Source: Diphasiastrum complanatum (taxonomy: Eukaryota; Streptophyta; Lycopodiopsida; Lycopodiales; Lycopodiaceae). From it: a DNA stretch of 64,000 nt. The translations under genes were made by a program, and so were the position numbers. Shown here piece after piece: positions 50,401-64,000 of this stretch. The notes beneath the pieces were generated by a model. The model was not told the DNA's origin. It searched no databases and was given only the letters and a program-made list of their open reading frames with translations. The stretch is from the NCBI GenBank assembly GCA_029204225.1, contig CM055098.1:14772533-14836532 (forward strand), written 5' to 3'. Each line of letters begins with the position of its first letter. Positions within the stretch are counted from its first letter, which is position 1.

Positions 50401-53400
50401 AGGAACTTCTTCAACAGCAAGGTACAAATGAGAAACTACAAGGTGAACTAGCAACACAACTTTCCAGAATGAAGAATGTGGAGGGTGATTTTCGTAGATC
50501 TGAAAATGACAATGAAATGCTCAACAATGAGCTGAGATCTGTAAGAACTGAACAAGAGATGCTAAACAAAGAAGTTCAGGATCTTCAACAGAAAAATGAA
50601 GCAGTCGTGGCTGAACTTCATGCTAGATATGAACAGCTAGGACAATGCGATGCTGAGATTGTTTCAGCTCACGGGATTATTGCTGTCCTACAAACAGACA
50701 TCAAAGGAATGACAGAGAAATTGGAGAAAAGAGTTGAGCAATATGAAGCTGCTGAGGTAAGAATTACGAAAATCCGTGCAGAACTCTCTCATGTGCAGGA
50801 GGATAACGAGCTTCTCAGATGTAGGTTGAAAGAAGCAGTCGCTTGCAAGCAGCAACAGACGGAACAGTTAAATGTCCTGAGTGAGTCACTTGCTCAAACT
50901 CAGAAAGAGTTAGAAAGAAGTTGTGAGTCCGAAATGGATCTTTTAATAAAGATTCAAGAAACTCATTCAGAACTTTCCCAAATCCAGGAAGATCGAAGGA
51001 GGCTAGAGATTGAGGCTCTATCAAGGATGACATGTATTACAGAACTTGATAATTCTGTAAAACTGCTGGAAAGGGAGAAGCAAGCTCTTGTGGATGAGAT
51101 TGCTACACGTAGTCAGGATGTGAACAGATTAGAATTTACCATTTCTAGCATGCAAGAAAGGGAGAAGCAGTTTGAGGACAAGCTACAAAATGATGGCAAG
51201 CAATTGGAGGCTCTCGAAGCACTTGTCAAAAAGCTACAAGAAGAATTGATCCATTTAGAGGAGGAGAAACGAGCATTGGTGGAAGAAATCCAGCGTGGTC
51301 TCGATGAATACACTGTTCTTGAGGCTTGGGTCACAAAAATGCGCTGCAAATATCATGATGCACAAGAAGAAAACAAGAAGCTGGAAAGGCAGGTATCAGA
51401 AGTTAGAGTATGCATGGAAAACCTTGAGGATGACATTTCTAATCTGAAAATGGTTAACGAATCCCTTGATGAAGAGATTGTTTGTCAGAGGAGTGAAGGA
51501 AGTAAATTGCAGGAAGAAATCATCCAACTAAAATACCTTATTGTGACATTAAAGATTGAACTTGAGGATAAACTATGCCTATTGAATTCAAAAGAGGACG
51601 AGAATCAGAAGTTAAAGCAAAAGAACCTTCAAATGAAGGAGGAAATTGATAATTTGACAAAGGGATGCCAAGCAACCATCTGTGATAAAGAAACTGCTGT
51701 CAAAGAAGTCAATGAATTACACGTCAAGCTGGCAGAATTGCAAGAAGAAAACTGTTGCTTGTTATCAGAGTCCAAAAGAGTTAGTGATGAATATGACTCA
51801 GCTAGAAGCAGGAAAAAGGGCCTGGAGGAAGAACTAGTTGCAATTCAAATTTTGTACAGGACTCAACAGACTGAGATGTCATCAATGCATCAAGTTGGAA
51901 AGGATCTAGCTATTGCGAAAGGGCAGATTGATAAATTAAATGAGGAGGCTGTCTGTCATGCTAAGAGCATGTCTGATATGCAAAAACAAGTGAGTCATTT
52001 GCAGTCTGAAAATGAGAAAATAAGAAACTTGCTCCAACTAGAAACCGAAGAGGTTGATAAGGTGCAGCAGGACTTTAGTGCGTTGGAGAAGCAATATAAC
52101 AATTTGGACAGCAAGGTTCGTGCTGAAAGAGAGCAGTGCAGACTGCATATGTGTGAATTGGAAAAGCTGCAGCGAGACGCTCTTCACATGCATGAGCAAA
52201 ACGACAGATTAAAGGATGACGATCAAAAACACTCAGCGGAGTTTGCCAATGTTGCCATCAAGGTCGGGAACTTGGAAAATGAACTTTTTCGCCATCAAGA
52301 AGAACAGAAGAGACTACAGGAGAAAATTGTGAATTTGCAAGAAACAGAAGCAGAAATGAGCCATGAACTTAAAGCTAGGAATGAAAGGATGCACCTGATG
52401 GAAGTGGAACTTCATGACCTTGATGAAGAGTTGCAGAAGGCGAAAGTGGAAAACCGTAGGGTAAGAACTGAGCAGCAAAGGGATATCAGTGAGCGAGGCT
52501 TGCTGGAAGGACTGGTCAGACATTTGCGAGAGGAAATTTCCCAGTTCAGAACTGAAAAAATCAGATTAGATGAGGAATTGCAGAATGGAATTCTTTATCG
52601 AAATAGACTTGAACATGAATTGTCTGCTATACAAGCAGAGAGGAACACGCTCAATGAAGAGCTTTCTCTGCAGGGACAAACGATTACCAAGCTAAATGAG
52701 GAAGTGAGTCTTCTGCAAATAAGTAATAATGAACGTGCAATGGAGCTAACCACTGTTTCGGAACTTATGCACGGAAGAAACAATGAGGTCGTGAAACTCC
52801 AGGAAGATTTGTCAAAATTATATTTTGAGAATAGTTCTTTGAGTGAAAAGTGCCAAAAAGGGACTGAGGAGCAAAGTAGCAGTTTACTGTCTATCAACAA
52901 GCTGCAAGAAGAGTTGGCATCTATGGAAGCAGAGAAAAGCAAAATAATGACAGGACTATCAGACAAATCTGCATATGCTATCAAACTTGAAGAAGAAATC
53001 TCGACTTTATTAGCAGAGAAAAAGTCCCTGGGTGATGAAATCAGTATCTTGACTGCCGAGGCCATCAAGGTCCAGCAAGAGATTTCCAGTTTGCATAAAG
53101 CAAATGAAGAGTTTAGTGTCAGCCTTGCAGCTGGAGCAGAAAATTCAGAAATGCGTGCACAAGAGATTACAAGGCTGCGGGAAGAGCTCCTTTGCCTACA
53201 AATGGACAATAAACAACTAGCAGATGAGTCTACAAAAGTCAGTGAGGAATTTACCCTTGTTGCCAGCAGGAGCAAAGATCTTCAAGAGGAGGTTTGCCAC
53301 CTTCAAGAGGAAACTCGAGCATTACATGAGAAGATATCATTTGGCACCACTGAGATGAGAAAAATGGAAGAAAAACTCATAAGCCTTACAAGCATTGAGA

Positions 53401-54479
53401 GTATCCTGAGAAATGAAATCAGGTTGAGGGAAGATCAGATATGCAAGCTTGAAGAAGAACTAGATAAACTTAAAGTGCAGGATCGGACACAAGAACAAGC
53501 ATTGCAACTAGCATCCGAGATGGAGAAGCAGTATGAGAGTGAACTCAGAAGGCTGCAGCTTGCATTGCTGGATTTAGAGAGAGAAAAAACCATTATTGGC
53601 ATGGAGTCTGCCAGGCATCTGGAGGAGAGCCAAGCTGTTGAAGAGAGAACAAAGAGCTTACAAGAAGAACTTTCCTACTCCAAGGAAGAGATGAAGAAAC
53701 TTGAAACAGAGCTGTCAGAAAGAGGCGCACATATCAAAAGCCTTGAACATGCTGCCTTTGCCTTACAGACAGATAAAAATTCACTGCTTGCGAAGGTTTC
53801 AAATTTTGTCAATCAACAGAGAAACCTAGAGGAGGAAGTTACAAGAGTGAATGCCCACAGTGGAAGTTTGATGGATGAGCTAAATGACAAATCCAACTTG
53901 ATACAATCTTTGGAAGACAAGGTGCAGTGCTTACAGAAACAAAGTTTAGGACTGTATAATGACGTGGAATCTGGTGTTAGACAGGGCAAGAAGCTGATGG
54001 TAGTCTTAAGGTTCATGAGGGCGGGAGTGTCTACTATGGTAAAAAGGAACAGGGATCTAAGAAATGAGCTAAGTATCTTGTCTGAACAGAGAAATTGTGA
54101 TGTTTTAGCACTTGAAAGTAGGGAGGCAGAAGTGTCCAGGCTAAAGGATGAAGTGAAAAAACTGCTAACAGATCAAGAGAACAACTCAAAATGTTTCAGT
54201 TTACAACTTATAGATATGCATAAAAAGCTGGAAGTTTTGCAGGCAGAAAATAAGCAACAAAAGGCTACTATAGATGATGGTGCTGAAGAAAAGAGGGAAG
54301 CTATAAGGCAGTTGTGTTTTTCAATGGATATTCTGAAAGATAGAAACACAAGGTTAGAGGAAATACTCGAAACTATCAAAGTAAAAGCAGGCCATCGAAG
54401 AGGAGAAATTTCATGTTGGAGAAGCCTACTGTTAGGGCCTTTAACACCTGCTCGGCATCAGAGATATATTCTGGCATGA
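47450..54479 (+). CDS. NET/KIP1-like actin-binding protein with NAB domain and long coiled coil
   Basis: Two exons, 47450-47537 and 48127-54479, with GT/AG borders around a 589-bp intron; they join in phase 1 at Asp30 and give 2146 residues. The join rebuilds the NAB domain (about residues 9-86): [17 protein letters not shown], then [32 protein letters not shown] and [16 protein letters not shown] is the plant-specific actin-binding domain of the Networked family, which links actin filaments to membranes. The remainder is almost wholly Leu/Glu/Lys-rich coiled coil, in many places with a clear 28-residue period. Near residue 2081 is [15 protein letters not shown], the conserved C-terminal motif of NET1/KIP1-like proteins. 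The start gives nine residues before WWW, a little shorter than in Arabidopsis relatives. One huge last exon is typical of the family. The frame is intact, so the gene looks functional. Confidence 0.94.
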
Positions 54480-55026
54480 ACTATCCTATCATGTTATTGG
54501 TAAAATTAGCCAAAAGACTTGCTGTAAGTAGAAGCAGTGATCAGACCTTTGCATAATGTAAATCAGAATGTCTAGTGGGTTTGCTAAGGTGCAGCTTACA
54601 GTTGTATGTGCAACATGTTTGAGTTGGAGAAAGGGACACAAAAATTAAGTAGTATGTATTCTAATGTACAATAGTATTCTAGTCTCAGGCGTTCCATTTC
54701 TCTTGACATCATCTCTGTTGAAATATATCTTAACATGAATTATGAGCTGGTTTCCACTTTGAAAAGTGACCTGATATTTTACAGCATTCCTAGGTTGCTT
54801 TTTCAGTTTATTCCATGCTGTACATGGTTTTGTTTTCTGAAATGTCGTAAGAGAGCCTATCGGCTATGCTTCGATGACAATGTAGTTCTGCAATGATTTT
54901 GTAGTCAATCCTTCAGATAGTAGGTGAATGTCATGAGAAACAATCAATAAATTATTTTTAATCTAACGTATGTAGCAAGAATGTTTCGGTTTTGTAACCT
55001 TCTTGTTAAGACCTTGAGATGTACTA
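54480..55026 (+). other. 3' UTR and downstream of the NET gene
   Basis: Follows the stop codon. The only clear poly(A) signal seen is at 54946-54951. No other gene in the stretch. Confidence 0.6.
54946..54951 (+). terminator. AATAAA poly(A) signal, probable for NET
   Basis: AATAAA about 470 bp after the stop, followed by an AT-rich stretch. Plausible as the near-upstream element for cleavage, unproven. Confidence 0.45.
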
Positions 55027-55252
55027 GGTATGTGTCATACAGATATGGGCTACACCCGGAGCAGCTGGAGCGGTGAGGGGTGGCTACAACAAGTAGCCTA
55101 CCGTTGGATGATGAATACCATACGTAGCATTTGTAGTTCTACGATGGAGATTCAAAACATTTTAGAAGCCTTGCTATGGCTCAGAATTGGGCTTTTCTCA
55201 ACCAACCGGATGGTGCCACATGTTTGCTATCACTCACAACAAATGTTACGGC
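55027..55252 (+). repeat. dispersed hairpin repeat, copy 2
   Basis: Partner of 43693-43932 in the same orientation, on the other side of the NET gene. Its stem CGTAGCATTTGT (55123-55134) pairs with ACAAATGTTACG (55239-55250). Compared with copy 1, one A-T pair has become C-G on both arms, and one G-C pair has become G-T. Confidence 0.75.
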
Positions 55253-55635
55253 TATTCTACAACTGCTGGCAAACAGGAAACTTTGAAAATCATTTTTATT
55301 TTCACTTGGATGCTCCTTTATGTGGCTGACTGGAGTTTTAGCTTCAAGGAGGTCTTCACCAGTGCACCACTCATTGGGCTATGAGATACACATGCTTGCA
55401 TAATTGAAGTTCTATATTCAAAAGTACAACAAACGAAATATAAGAATTGAGTTATCATGTTTAAAAATACAATCAACTGGAAGGAGAAGATAAATCTAAC
55501 ATACAAAAGTGAAGAAGACAATGTAATACATGAAAATTTAACCCCTACCATATAAGCCAATAGGCTAAATTTTTTATTATAATTCTCAATAACCTACTTA
55601 TGGAAGTTTCTTTTGCCATATATCAACAACACAGG
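55253..55635. other. non-coding
   Basis: Nothing recognised between the hairpin repeat and the LTR. Confidence 0.4.
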
Positions 55636-56029
55636 TGTTATGTCCACGTCCGGAATATAGGATTCAATATGATCCTAGACTTGGATACACGGTACTCCAG
55701 TGCTCGAGATTATTGGTTACGCCACATCATACTGGACGAGACCCGTAAAGTAATTAATAACCTTGTGAGGCCTAGACATACTAATTGGCATGATTGCATG
55801 CATAGCGTGGTATTGTGCCAACATATCTATTGGAAACTCACCCTACTACATCATTTATTTGGTGTTTCATTGTCACGTTCTGTCACTCTACTCTTGCTTC
55901 CTATTCCTTGGCTCGGGGGTGAAGCTTCTGGAGATTGATCAGTTGCTTCTACTTGTTGGGTCGTTTCTCCACAATGTGTTCTCTTGTGTTTTGTCTTGTA
56001 AGCAGGATCTTGAGGAGCTTTCCCTTACA
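55636..56029 (+). repeat. Gypsy 5' LTR, same family as 31752
   Basis: 394 bp, TGTTATGTCC to CCCTTACA. It shares GGATACACGGTACTCCAGTG with the 38230 LTR and lacks about 120 bp of the middle. A primer site follows, so this is a 5' LTR; the rest of the element is missing or was replaced by copia-like DNA. Confidence 0.88.
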
Positions 56030-56030
56030 T

Positions 56031-56042
56031 TGGTATCAAAGC
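56031..56042 (+). other. primer binding site (TGGTATCAAAGC)
   Basis: One change from the usual initiator tRNA-Met site, directly after the LTR. Confidence 0.8.
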
Positions 56043-56469
56043 AAGGCTTACGAAGATCGGAGAACTTGGAGTGGTATTGCTTTTTGTCGTATTTTTGGTG
56101 TGGATAAATTGATATTCTCTACATATTTTGCTATGAGCATACCAAGATTTCAAGTTGGTTGAGCATGCATAGTAAATTCGGCTTGTGTTATTACAAGCAC
56201 ACTTAACTAATCAATGTATGAAGTTAGAACTAGTTTTAACTAGAATGTGGGCATTATTGAAAATTTAGAAAATGGCAACCAAACCATACCAGTTTCCATT
56301 CTCTCTATACATAACCTCTCTCTAAAGTCAAATTTCTTAAAGGGCCCATTTCGAGCCCATATTTTTCCTGATGTTTTACATTTCAAGAATTCAACAGCGA
56401 GTGGTCTTAGTAGAGTAGCATTCAAGCTAACAATTTTGATTTATTCCAACACAAAATATAATACAAGGT
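56043..56469 (+). other. leader remnant of the Gypsy copy
   Basis: Begins like the leader of the 31752 element (GCAAGGCTTA after the primer site), then becomes unrecognisable before the copia scrap. Confidence 0.45.
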
Positions 56470-56730
56470 TCTTTGTGGGTGCTGAGTGTAACGATCTAAC
56501 AAATTCTCATTAATAGTATATTTAATCTAGTGCAACACAACATATGACATCGTGGCTCAAGGAGCTCTCCGATTCAAGTCATGAAGAACTATTTACCTTG
56601 GTGACTCTAGTACATACATGGTCAAGGAACAAGGAACAAGGAACAATAATGAGCTTTCAAGGTGATAGATCAAAACTCATCTATGAAGTTTTGTATGTTT
56701 CCAATCTGAACAAGAACTTATTACCATTTG
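56470..56730 (+). pseudogene. copia protease-region scrap
   Basis: Frames from about 56520 give HMTSWLKELSD-like sequence (the HMT motif after the copia protease active site). From 56640 they give QGTIMSFQGDRSKLIYEVLY, then VSNLNKNLLP, which matches the VLYVP-L-KNLLS motif. The active-site DSG itself is degraded. It is related to the scrap at 21950-22330. It ends near 56730, where unrelated DNA begins. Confidence 0.72.
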
Positions 56731-57140
56731 ATTGCACCTATATTAGTGGTGAGGCGTTTCATCTTCTCCTCCCATGCTTTCTTGCACTCTCTTCCCACGC
56801 TTGCTTGCACTCTCCTCCTTCTACTCTTCTGGCAAGACAGTTTTGGAGCTCTCTGCGCCCTCCCTCCTATGTTTGGAGACGGTTCTACTATGCACATGAT
56901 ATGTGTATTCAACTCTTTTTTATTCTTGTTATCAGAACGTGTATTAAGCAAGCATATTGCATAAGCTTTGGAAGGCGCCCTTTCGCTGCCTATTGCATCG
57001 CAGTATAGGTTATTGCTTTTAATAAAGAGTTCGTATGAGGTACCATGTTTGCTATATGGCAATCGTTGCTCAGATATGGTTTTCTTGCATCCATTCATAT
57101 GTGTTTATGCATCGTTGGCTAAGGTGATTTTCTATGCCAT
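56731..57140. other. non-coding, with ATCGTTGG-type words
   Basis: No domain recognised. Words of the type ATCGTTGG/ATCGTTGC appear from about 57060 and lead into the tandem repeat. Confidence 0.4.
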
Positions 57141-57236
57141 CGTTGGCCAGACGTCTTGTTTAAAAATGAATACCATCAATCGCTGGCCAGACATCTTGTT
57201 TAAAAATGAATACCATCAATCGTTGGCCAGAAATAT
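57141..57236. repeat. 40-bp tandem repeat, about 2.4 units
   Basis: The unit at 57141-57180 (starting CGTTGGCCAGACGTCTTG) repeats at 57181-57220 with two changes and starts again at 57221. Single ATCGTTGGC-like words continue on both sides (57060-57320). Confidence 0.88.
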
Positions 57237-57479
57237 ATTTGGTAGACAATATACATTGCCAATCGCTGCTCTATAGGGTATATATGATCTGCCCAATCGC
57301 GATCCCACAAGCTATCGTTGACCAGAGGAGAGTTTGCTCTCTTTATGTATGCTTGCATGTGAGATACATGAGGTACCTGACAAAATTTTACAGCAAAATG
57401 AATCCCAATCAATCCTAAAAGTGATAGAGGATGCACAAATAAAAGATCTAGATCCAAACTATGAGCTAGAATCAAGACT

Positions 57480-58076
57480 AGTTACGAAAACTAGCAAATT
57501 TGGCATTTAACTCCACATTAGGCACATAGATTTGATCAAATGAACCAAAGTAAAGTATAGCAAGCTTCTCAGACCTGTAAAAATGTTCATTACCTTCCAA
57601 ACCAAGCAATTAATGCATAAGAAAACTCACATCCAATAGCTAGAACTCGCCACCAAAAGACAATGATGATAGAAGTGGAAAAACTCGATTTTTCTTGATA
57701 TTTGGATGGAAATCCCATCATACATTTATACTTTTCAAGCTCAGATCTGAGCATATTAGGGCACCTCTAAACTTATCATACCCTAATCCTAACAACTACC
57801 CTAATAGGTCATTGGATCCATCCTAACTTGGGGTCAAGATCTCGAGATCCAAAAACAATGTAAAACATGCCATTTTTAGATCCTAGAATTTCTCTAGCCT
57901 ATCCAAACACATTTTTGCCTCATTTCAAAGATACTATCACAATTCAATATGAGGAATGAACTTATTGGAAAGCATCCTATGTGATTTGGCACGTGTGGCA
58001 TCTATTTACATGGCCATCTTGCCAATTACAATGCATGTGACCAAAATTGGTCAAGCTAGAATTGTGAAATTTCAAT
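57480..58076 (-). repeat. possible 3' LTR of the minus-strand copia relic
   Basis: Lies directly after the purine tract of the copia relic in its reading direction. The start would be near TTGAAATTTCAC on the minus strand. No partner LTR is present and the far end is unresolved, so the call rests on position only. Confidence 0.3.
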
Positions 58077-58088
58077 GCTCCTCCTCAC
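58077..58088 (-). other. polypurine tract of the copia relic
   Basis: GTGAGGAGGAGC on the minus strand, after the RNase H end. It is the expected position and composition. Confidence 0.65.
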
Positions 58089-58091
58089 AAT

Positions 58092-59782
58092 CTAGCTAGA
58101 TGATAACATAGCTTTACTAATTAAGCCAAGGGCTGATCTAAGCTTCAAAAAAGCATTCTTTTGAAGAGGCTTTGTCAATATACCAGCTATGAATTCTTCA
58201 CTTGAAACATGCTCCAATGAGACCTCCTTAGCTTGGACCTTTTCTCTTACAAAGTGGTGAGCAATCTCTATGTGTTTGCTCCTTGCATGGTAGATTGGAT
58301 TGGATGCTAGGTGTTGGGCTGAGATGTTGTCATTGTAGATGAGTGGAATGACACTTGATCTGATCACTTAGAGCTCCTCAAGCAACCTCTTGATCCATAG
58401 TACTTCCTTGGTTGTAGTTGTTAGAGCCTTGTACTCAGCCTCGGTTGATGAAAGAGGTTTTGTTTCTTGCTTCTTTGATAGCCAAGAAACCACACCTTCT
58501 CCAAAGGCACTTGTTGACTTTCTATCCTTCTTGTCCCCTACAAAATCTAAATCACTAAAAGCATGCAAGTTAATGGATTCACCTCTATATCTAGTGTGCC
58601 CGAGATGTATCTCAATATTCTTTTGGCACATTTCCATGGATAACTAATGGATCTTGCATATTTTGACTAAGCTTAAAAACATTATAGCAAATCAGGTCTT
58701 GTTATGTTTATCCACATTAAGGAGCCAATAAGTTGCCTATAAAGAGTGATGTCCTTGAAGGATCTTTCATCATCTTTATTATTCACTTTTACATCATGCT
58801 CCATAGGAGTATCTACATGCTTGCATCCATGCATGTTAAATCCATTGAGTAATGAAATGGCATACTTAGATTGACAAATGAAGACATAATCTAAAGATCT
58901 AAGTACTTCCATACCCAAAATGAAGTGCAAAAGCCCGAGATCTACCATCTTGAACTCTTTGGATAGATCTAGCTTAGTTTTCTCAACACCTTCTAAATCA
59001 TCTCCACTAAGTATGATATCATCAACATAAAGTAATAAAAGTATAATGCCTTTTGCACTAAATCTTATGTACAAAGTGGGATCATACTCACTAGGAGTAA
59101 ATCCAATAGAGATAAGAAAAGTATTGAGCCTTGTGTTCCAAGTTCTAGAAGCTTGTTTCAAACCATACAAACTCCTCTTGAGATGACACACATTGTCTTC
59201 CATACCTTGCTTGATGAAGCCCTTAGGCTGCTCCATGAATATATCTTATTCCAAATGACCATTTAAGAAAGCATTTGACACATCCATTTGAAACAATAAC
59301 CAATCAAAGTGAGAAGCAAGAGCAATGATTAGTTTTATGGTGACCATCTTTGCCACAGGTGCAAAGGTCCCATCATAATCTATGCCCTTTGATTGAGCAT
59401 ACCCCTTGGCTACAAGCCTTGCCTTGTGCTTAGAACCACTCCCATCTAATTCAACTTGAGCTTAAAAACCCACTTACATACAATTACATTCCTATCCAAA
59501 GGTAGATCAATAAGCATCCAAGTATCATTCTCCATCAATGCATTGTACTCATCACACATAGCTTGCCGCTCCTTTGATTCTAAAGCTTTACTAACATTTG
59601 AAGGCTCTTCAAAAGATGTGATGAAGGCATAAGAAGAAGTACTTCCCTCGGCTTGCTTACCCTTGTCCTTGTCTATGAGCCTTAATGGCTCCATCCTTGA
59701 CCTTGTGGATCTTCTTGGTGTGCTTGGTGTTATTGGTGTTCTTGGTTCTAGCTCCTCCTCATGATGAAGCTCATCCGCTAGT
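58092..59782 (-). pseudogene. Ty1/Copia RT and RNase H pseudogene
   Basis: Minus strand. From the N-terminal side: an Arg/Pro/Thr-rich linker (RTPITPSTPRRSTRSR, about 59700-59780); ALMENDTWMLIDLP and VCKWVFKLK (59446-59600); a frameshift near 59455; LVAKGYAQSKGIDYDGTFAPV and MDVSNAFLNGHLE in another frame, with a stop at about 59248; then an open frame 59236-58682 with CHLKRSLYGLKQASRTW and the catalytic YVDD at 59018-59029. RNase H follows: DLDFVGDKKDRKSTSAF and LSSTEAEYKAL (58637-58368), then HARSKHIEIAHHFVREKV and GILTKPL (58367-58092). The integrase and gag are missing upstream. Few lesions for its size, so it is not very old. Confidence 0.9.
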
Positions 59783-60059
59783 AAGCGCGACCATTGTAAA
59801 GCCTGATAAGGCCATAAATAGAGAGATAGACATGCAAGCTAGTAAGTTGCACAAATTGTTCGTAAGAGATAGAAACTCTCTTGCGGTAATGCACTGTGTG
59901 GTATGCCAGACAACACCCACAAATCATTGCTGTAATATAGATGCTCTTTATCTTCTTGCATAAGTGTACAATGTATGAATGTTATATGCTTGCTCATTGT
60001 TCATAAGATTAGCCGTTAATTTCTATTCTACCCAAAGGCTCACTCTTATTTGAATGCTT
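59783..60059 (+). repeat. possible LTR end before a primer-like site
   Basis: Ends TTTGAATGCTTA, followed by CAGTATCAGAGTTAG (60062-60076), which resembles a decayed initiator tRNA-Met site. No second LTR was found. Confidence 0.3.
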
Positions 60060-60076
60060 ATCAGTATCAGAGTTAG

Positions 60077-62627
<2,551 letters not shown>

Positions 62628-63624
62628 AACAAATCAAAGCTCCTCTTGACAGGTCAAGATCAAAACCTTTTAAAACCCTTTATTCATAAACCAACAAGGA
62701 AAAACATACCTGAAAAGTACACAGTACTAGAAAGCACCGTAAAGCATAACATATTTCAAGACATCCAACTGGTACCTGTCACCATCCCACCACACAAAAC
62801 CGCACAAGCTAGCATAGTGAGGAAGACAAGTGTCAACGCTGAATGTCAGTTGTTATCCATGTACAAAATACGCTAAGCTCAACTAATCAGCTTGTAGTGT
62901 AGATAAAGTTTTTTTTATAGTCCGATCTTACCTTACTGACAGTTATTTAAAGTGATAGGCCTAACCATATCGATACCATATTAGGGCGAGTGCCATACTG
63001 ATCAGTTTGATGGTTTAGGTTCCCATCTTTTGTTTGAACAGGTGTACTATAATGCATTTTAGAAAAGAGCAGTAAAATACAGTGCAAACTACTAACATAT
63101 AAGTAGCTTGGACCAGCACATGAAATTTGGGGCAAATCCATGCCATACCAAAATTCCTACTTGTAAACAAGTCACGTGTGGTACTCGTGACTTCTTGGGC
63201 AAATCCATGCCATTGAAAGGCTATGAAGATCAGCTCCCCAGTACTGAAAGATGATAGAATTTTAGAATGAAATTTTTTGTGTCATATATTGTTGTGAAGT
63301 TCTTACCTTGTAGAACAGCCCTCAACCTTACAATGTGAACTACTCCAGCTTTGCAATGAAGTTTCAGCCCCTCAGATTATGTCGAAGTAGCCGAAGAATT
63401 GATTTTCTATGCTATGTTACTAAAGAACAATTTATTTTTAAGGCAAAATATTTTCTTGGAGGTGTCATAATGCAGGATAGATTTACATGGTAGGACATTG
63501 GCTGTTGTCATAGTGCATAGATCCTGAGATGCACAAGAAATGTATAAGTATCATGTAAAGAAAATGCATAGAGAAAGTGTGCTCTAGTGATTTTTAAGGC
63601 ATGATGTCTTCAACAAAGCTGACT
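62628..63624. other. non-coding, left of the copia LTR
   Basis: No gene recognised. The last 200 or so bases are probably the decayed 3' end of the copia internal region. Confidence 0.4.
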
Positions 63625-63635
63625 TTAAGGGAGGG
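63625..63635 (+). other. polypurine tract
   Basis: TTAAGGGAGGG directly before TGTTGG. It identifies the following LTR as a 3' LTR in plus orientation. Confidence 0.75.
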
Positions 63636-63954
63636 TGTTGGAAATAATATTGAGTAATGCCACTTTGTTGGCTATTGATGGACATACTTGAGATGTACTC
63701 AGTAACGTAAATGTGGTGAAGGCCCAATGTGCCTCTAAATGGAGTAAGTTACTTTAGGGCCCTTCTAATGTGAATGGGGCTAATGCTAAGAGGTTATTTG
63801 TGAGGATGCATAACCTCCTCCTCCTCCCTCTCTCATGTTCAGTTCATTCTCTCTTTCATTGTATGGTGCAACATTATTGAATACAAGCATTGTGTTGTCT
63901 TTCTCTCTCTCTTGTCTACAATGGCTTGAATCTGCTTCTGATTTCAACATAACA
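63636..63954 (+). repeat. copia 3' LTR
   Basis: 319 bp from TGTTGGAAATAATATTGAG to CATAACA, with TGTT/AACA ends typical of copia. No primer site follows, and a polypurine tract precedes it. The 5' partner is not in the window. Confidence 0.75.
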
Positions 63955-64000
63955 GTGTACCTCTTGCATGGTAAACGTTCAGATAGTAGAGATCATACCT

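Noticed and set aside
52595-53275. 226-codon minus-strand ORF
   Set aside because: Antisense shadow of the NET coiled coil; Ser/Leu-rich as expected from Glu/Lys-rich sense codons.
57141-57236. CRISPR-like direct repeats
   Set aside because: Units are directly adjacent, without spacers, and the sequence is plant nuclear DNA; it is a minisatellite.

Overview
The window is nuclear DNA of a land plant. It carries two plant-type intron-containing genes: a signal peptide peptidase (SPP) and a NAB-domain (NET/KIP1-like) actin-binding protein. The rest is dominated by decayed Ty3/Gypsy and Ty1/Copia LTR retrotransposons, a PIF/Harbinger relic, MITE-like repeats and very long (GA)n microsatellites. 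NAB proteins are plant-specific, and the retroelements use the initiator-tRNA-Met primer site typical of plant elements. A large, repeat-rich genome (fern-like or another non-model vascular plant) is plausible, but the species cannot be fixed from this sequence.

Layout. 1-1123: no gene seen. 1129-7354: a complete, apparently intact chromovirus on the minus strand, with two 358-bp LTRs that read as identical, a GGGAC target duplication, primer site, polypurine tract and one 1595-codon gag-pol frame. 7360-9837: non-coding, with a small tandem repeat and a cluster of GATCG palindromes. 9838-11720: a heavily decayed Gypsy remnant between two direct repeats. 12558-17185: SPP exons 2-11 on the plus strand; the short exon 1 was not found. 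17186-23292: intergenic DNA with a 519-bp MITE-like element, a copia protease remnant and a rearranged relative of the MITE. 23293-28200: a Gypsy relic whose pol is missing and replaced by a largely non-coding LTR element. 28200-31751: non-coding, with a 140-bp (AG)n tract and a CTCTCCATCG minisatellite. 31752-38695: a second Gypsy element of the same family, pol broken and gag on the opposite strand to pol. 38800-40591: PIF/Harbinger transposase pseudogene. 40592-47449: non-coding, (GA)n tracts, a hairpin repeat, and the presumed 5' leader of the NET gene. 47450-54479: the NET gene, two coding exons, 2146 aa. 55027-64000: a second copy of the hairpin repeat, a 5' LTR of the 31.7-kb Gypsy family, two copia pol/protease pseudogenes, a 40-bp tandem repeat, a 143-bp (GA)n tract and a copia LTR at the right end.

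The two host genes are unrelated in function: SPP is an intramembrane aspartyl protease of the endoplasmic reticulum, and NET proteins bind actin at membranes. Nothing suggests that they cooperate. I found no convincing undescribed multi-gene system. The most unusual signals are the inverted gag inside a Gypsy element, the Gypsy relic with its pol replaced, the hairpin-bearing repeat pair around the NET gene, the MITE family, and the regular 28-residue periodicity of the NET coiled coil. Coordinates of decayed elements are approximate, because alignments were made by eye.
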